Of a stretch of DNA of 64,000 bases, positions 60,294 through 64,000 are shown piece after piece. Location: contig OX578140.1 in the NCBI GenBank assembly GCA_951213105.1, positions 30,318,780 to 30,382,779 on the forward strand, in the 5' to 3' direction. The position numbers and the translations under genes are program-made. The stretch's first letter is position 1. Every line of letters starts with the position of its first letter. Under the pieces are notes generated by a model. The model was given only the letters and a program-made list of their open reading frames with translations, was not told the origin of the DNA and did no database searches. The stretch is from Amaurobius ferox (Eukaryota > Arthropoda > Arachnida > Araneae > Amaurobiidae).

Positions 60294-61244
60294 ACTTTCC
60301 TTATATACATAATGTATAAGGAAAGTATTGTGACGGGGTCGAAAATTCGAATTCGAGTTTTCGAAGGGAGAGCACGTTTCAAGCATCCCTGATCACGAAT
60401 CAAACATTTTTGAATTGATGTCTGTGTGTGAGTGTGTGTGTGTGTGTGTGTGAAAGTATGTGTGTGTGTGTGTCAGTGGGACTGTGGAGACGATAACTGA
60501 CGAATGAATGGACCGATTCTAACCAAATTTGGTACAAAAATCACAATCTGTAAACACTGGAAGCCTATTGTTTTTATGCGCAATCGAATGTTCAGAACCC
60601 CCCTAAATTTTCGAATGAAATTTTGAAAAAATCATCAAAAAAACAAAACCAATAATAAAGTTACGTAAATAGACATTTCTTATGTAATTTTTCATTAGAA
60701 AACGATTGACATAAATTTTAGAACGCTAACATGAACCATTCTCGAGATATTGCACATTTTTCATAAAAATTATCAAAAAGTCATATAAAATTGAAAAAAA
60801 AAATATTTCCTATTGAGAAACATGTTCACTTTTCATATATAATATCATGCGATAAATTGGGTGACATCATTCTCGTGGATCTAGCTCGTTCCATTCATGA
60901 AAAAAGATACTTTGAGTAATACTTTTGCATTTGAACGCCAATTTATCTGCTGTAAGAATAACTTATTTCTTCGTCCATAACGCTTGGCGAGATTTTGGCG
61001 ACGAAATTGGTGGAATGTCGCCAACTTGGCGACTTTTTGAAATGTTGCCAAATTAACGAAAATCTCGCCAAATGGATAAAAATGACGATAAATCAATGAA
61101 AATGACGACTAATTGTCGAAAATTCAATATCTTGGAAAGGATATTAGTATATACTAGAAGAAAAACCTATTTATTTTACTGTAAAAGTAGTAAATTTATT
61201 TCATTATATAAGGAAAGTCATGTGTTGCCCACATCAGATTTTTT
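60294..61244 (+). mobile_element. Family A HINE-like element, full length (A6)
   Basis: Very similar to A1: full palindrome, GT tracts at 60424-60472, exact 20-bp units at about 61048-61125, and TATATAAGGAAAGTCATGTG/TTGCCCACATCAGATTTTTT end. Confidence 0.8.
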
Positions 61245-62070
61245 AGTTTTGTTACCTATTAGCATGCGAAAACTAATACGTACAATGCGTCGCAATTATA
61301 ATTTCGTAAGTTTCAGAATCATACCGAATAAATCCTCCATATATGTATCAACTATAAATTATATCGGTGACTTTCTAAAGGCCTTTACGAGCTTGTTACA
61401 TAGTTAGATGAATAATTCATAGATCTACAATTACACATCATTCCTTCAAATGCAACACAACTAATTTTGGTGATTTGGAATATTCAAATACGTGGTAATA
61501 TAACATATTGTATAATACAGAGTTATAACACTATGTATTTATTACACTTCAAAATAAGCTACAATGCATTGGCTTATAGGCTTATATGCATAGTGACACA
61601 TTAAAGAGCTTATGCAAATGAATTTGTTCATGCTTTATATTGTTATATCGGGTTCAAACTCACATAACTTCTACGTTAATTTGTATGAAAGCATCTAATT
61701 TATTCTAATTCAGTTATCTTCATAAATTGTTTATTTATGCCTGTAAACCCCCTCTGATTAATTAGTCTGATGAAATCAGAGTTTAAGTGTCACATCTCCT
61801 TTGAATTAGTGTGTGTTATACTGTATATATATATATATATATATGTGTGAAGGTAAAATTATTTTTCTCTTCCTGTTTTCAATTTTTAATGACGACTGTT
61901 TTATTTGTGTTTTATTGATGAGTCGCGTCTGATCGACTGGCTTTGGTTTAGAGCGTGGGGCGTTTCTCTGCGTTGAGGATTTTGTTCTGGATTGTTCCAT
62001 GATATTCTAAAAGCTTTCTTTGGTGTCCGCGTGGTATACATAAATACTTCTTGCACCATTTTGCGGCGCA
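61245..62070. other. Unassigned; GC-richer at 61915-62070
   Basis: A (TA)n run lies at 61823-61843. The GC-richer part gives short minus frames (TTRTPKKAFRISWNNPEQNPQRRE) that I cannot assign. An AATAAA lies on the minus strand near 61912. Confidence 0.35.
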
Positions 62071-62073
62071 CGG

Positions 62074-62729
62074 AAAGTCGCCTAGTTAGCGACATTCCGC
62101 CAATATCTCACCAAGCGTTGTGGACGGAGAAATAAGTTATTCTTGTAGCAGATAACTGACTATTGGCGTCCAAATACAAAGGTATTACCTAAAGTATATT
62201 TTTCATGAATGGAACTAGCTAGATCCGCGAGAATGATGTCACCCAATTTATCGCATGATATTACTTATGAAAAGTGAAAATATATCAACAATAGGTAACA
62301 CTTTTTTTAATTTTATATGACTTTTTGATAATTTTTTTGAAAAATGTACAATATTTCGAGAACGATTTATGCTAACGTTTTCCAATGAAAAATTACATAA
62401 GAAATAACTATTTTTGTAACTTTATTAAAGGTTTTGATTTTTTGAGGATTTTTTCAAGATTTGACTCAAATTTAGGGGGATTCTGAACATGTGATTGCGT
62501 ATAAAGCAATAGGCTTCCAGTATTCATGGATTGCAATTTTTGTATCAAATTTCGTTCGTCAGTTATCATTTCAACAGACTCACTGACACACACACACACA
62601 CACCATCTCAAAAACGTCTGATTCGTGATCAGGGATGCTTGAAACGTGCTCTCCCGTCGAAAACTCGAATTCGAATTTTCGACCCCGTCACAATACTTTC
62701 CTTATACATTATATGTATATAAAGGAAGT
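62074..62729 (-). mobile_element. Family A element, 3' truncated (A7)
   Basis: Right end palindrome is slightly decayed (ATACATTATATGTATATAAAGGAAGT). The match stops within the GGCGACTTTTT block, so the 3' 200 bp including the hairpin are missing. Confidence 0.7.
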
Positions 62730-62823
62730 AAAAATAAAGGGAAAAAAAGAAACAATTAATAGGCCGGATGAGAAAAGCAAATATCTTTATGAATTTTAGA
62801 AAAAGCATAAAATTATAACAATC

Positions 62824-63354
62824 TCAGTAATTAATAAAAAAAAATGTTTTTAATGTAACAGTAATAATAATTTTAACAACATATCTAATTTTAATTGCTT
62901 CCTCATTGCTAAAATACTTTTTGATAGATTGGTACATTTCCACATCGAAAAAAATCACCAATATTTCCTTATATGTGGATTTAATGAAAACTACAATTTG
63001 ACAACCTTTATCAGCTTTTATTTGGACTAGTACGCAATTAGACATTTTTGCAAATTTTTTGACATTGGGCTTAACAAATTTAGTTAAATTTGAGAGTATT
63101 TATAATTGAGTGCCAGTGAATCTATCGGTGATGGAAATATTTTGATTAACATAATTCCGCACTCTACAAGCAATTAACCTGAGGAATGAAGTTTTGGAAG
63201 CAGATGAATTAACTTTAAATTCACTTACAAACATCCGATTGAGTACTAGTAAAGGGGTAACTTCATAAATATATAATAGCATCTTTGTTAACTGTAAGAA
63301 AACATTTTTATGAAGAGTTTGCTTGAGAGAACAGCAAAGTTCTGTAAAAATCAT
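62824..63354 (-). pseudogene. Possible Penelope-type reverse transcriptase fragment
   Basis: Minus-strand frame 62824-63045 reads VQIKADKGCQIVVFIKSTYKEIL. The ADKGxxxVVxxxxxY pattern is typical of the region before RT motif 1 in Penelope-like elements. The frame above it (63100-63354) is separated by stops. No RT catalytic motif or GIY-YIG domain is visible. Could be chance. Confidence 0.35.
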
Positions 63355-63587
63355 GGCATTAATAAGCTTCTAAAAAAAATAAAGGTGAGATAGCCAGAAA
63401 TTGATTCGATTTGCCTTCTGCCTCTATAATTCGAAAGTATTAGCATGTGGTTGAACTGGACTTCTTTAAGGCTTTTCACATAAATAAAAGTTTCAATAAT
63501 CTAATAAATAATTTGCCTGATACTATATTTTTATGATCATGTATTATTTGTTTTTATGACTTATTCCTGTTTACTCGAGTCTCTTTT

Positions 63588-64000
63588 TTAACACTTCACA
63601 ACATATTTGAAAAGTGTTTTTGACTTTGTTCATTCTGTCTGTCTGTCCTTTCGCACGATAACTGCCGTAAAAATGACTTTATCAAAATGAAATTTTAGTA
63701 TGTTGTTCAGACGGTCTTTGTTACCTATAGGAATATAAATGAATAATATCACCCAATTAATTTTAGATTGAAGCCGGATTGAAAACATAAAATACATTAA
63801 ACCCTATGGGGCCTGATTTTTCAAACACTTTTTAAGCGAATTTAAAATTCACAAATTGTTTCGAAAATTTTAGAAAATATTCGAATTATCCCGTAACATA
63901 TATAAAAAAAATTTAGCAAAATATGTTCGGTAGTTTTTTAAGTAAAAATTAAAATAATAATTGCACCCAAATTATATGAAGAGATTACGTGGCCCACTTT
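63588..64000 (+). mobile_element. Family E element, cut by window end (E9)
   Basis: TTAACACTTCACAACATATTTG start, short CTGT tract, and body through ATTATATGAAGAGATTACGTGG. The 3' half lies beyond the window. Confidence 0.75.

Noticed and set aside
62074..62729. Hammerhead-ribozyme-like CTGATG in family A ends
   Set aside because: The CTGATG box is present in full copies but the required CGAAAC core and stem arrangement are not.

Overview
The window looks like repeat-dense, AT-rich nuclear DNA of an arthropod, most likely an araneomorph spider. I base this on three degenerate transposase genes (two Tc1-like, one D34D mariner) whose residual peptides resemble the Tc1/Tcb and SETMAR-type mariner copies common in orb-weaver genomes. 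This comes from memory of families, not a search. I see no intact host gene, no functional tRNA, no bacterial-type operon and no CRISPR array. Nearly all open frames are chance frames inside repeats, and every recognisable protein is a broken transposase or reverse transcriptase.

Three dispersed families, here named A, B and E, make up roughly a third of the window by my coordinate sum. Each has a palindromic 5' end, a second inverted copy of the 5' end sequence near the 3' end, a short hairpin just inside the 3' end, a T-rich tail and a central CTGT/GT microsatellite next to a conserved non-coding module. This resembles the non-autonomous Helentron/DINE-1 (HINE) plan. A and B share the same 3' hairpin although their bodies differ. 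B forms a seamless head-to-tail triplet at 37809-40040. Smaller families (C, D, F, G, I, J, K) were recognised because they recur within the window.

Layout: 1-5.8 kb holds repeats C, F, E, D and A, with C inverted around the rest. 6.6-10.8 kb holds AT microsatellites, a Tc1 relic with readable TIRs (7065-8475), an abutting mariner relic on the minus strand and a second Tc1 relic. 11.5-15.3 kb holds two LTR-like candidates and D/K repeats. 15.9-24.7 kb holds A, E and B copies, a 98-99 bp tandem array, a D array carrying a tRNA-type SINE, and a second SINE with a 16-bp target duplication. 26.8-36 kb holds E, J, G, A and B copies, a GC-richer possible retroelement relic and a heat-shock-element-like cluster. 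36.6-44.4 kb is A and B copies including the B triplet. 44.5-49.3 kb holds two foldback elements and a TIR-bounded element with a broken DDE transposase. 49.3-55.8 kb holds A, G, E, I and F repeats and the most unusual locus: an E copy in which one 13-bp target sequence occurs four times, separating three successive insertions, one of them a SINE whose 5' end is an almost complete 5S rRNA sequence. 56.7-64 kb holds a hAT-like relic, E and A copies and a possible Penelope-type RT fragment.

Nothing here cooperates as a pathway. The content is layers of mobile DNA whose nesting gives relative ages.
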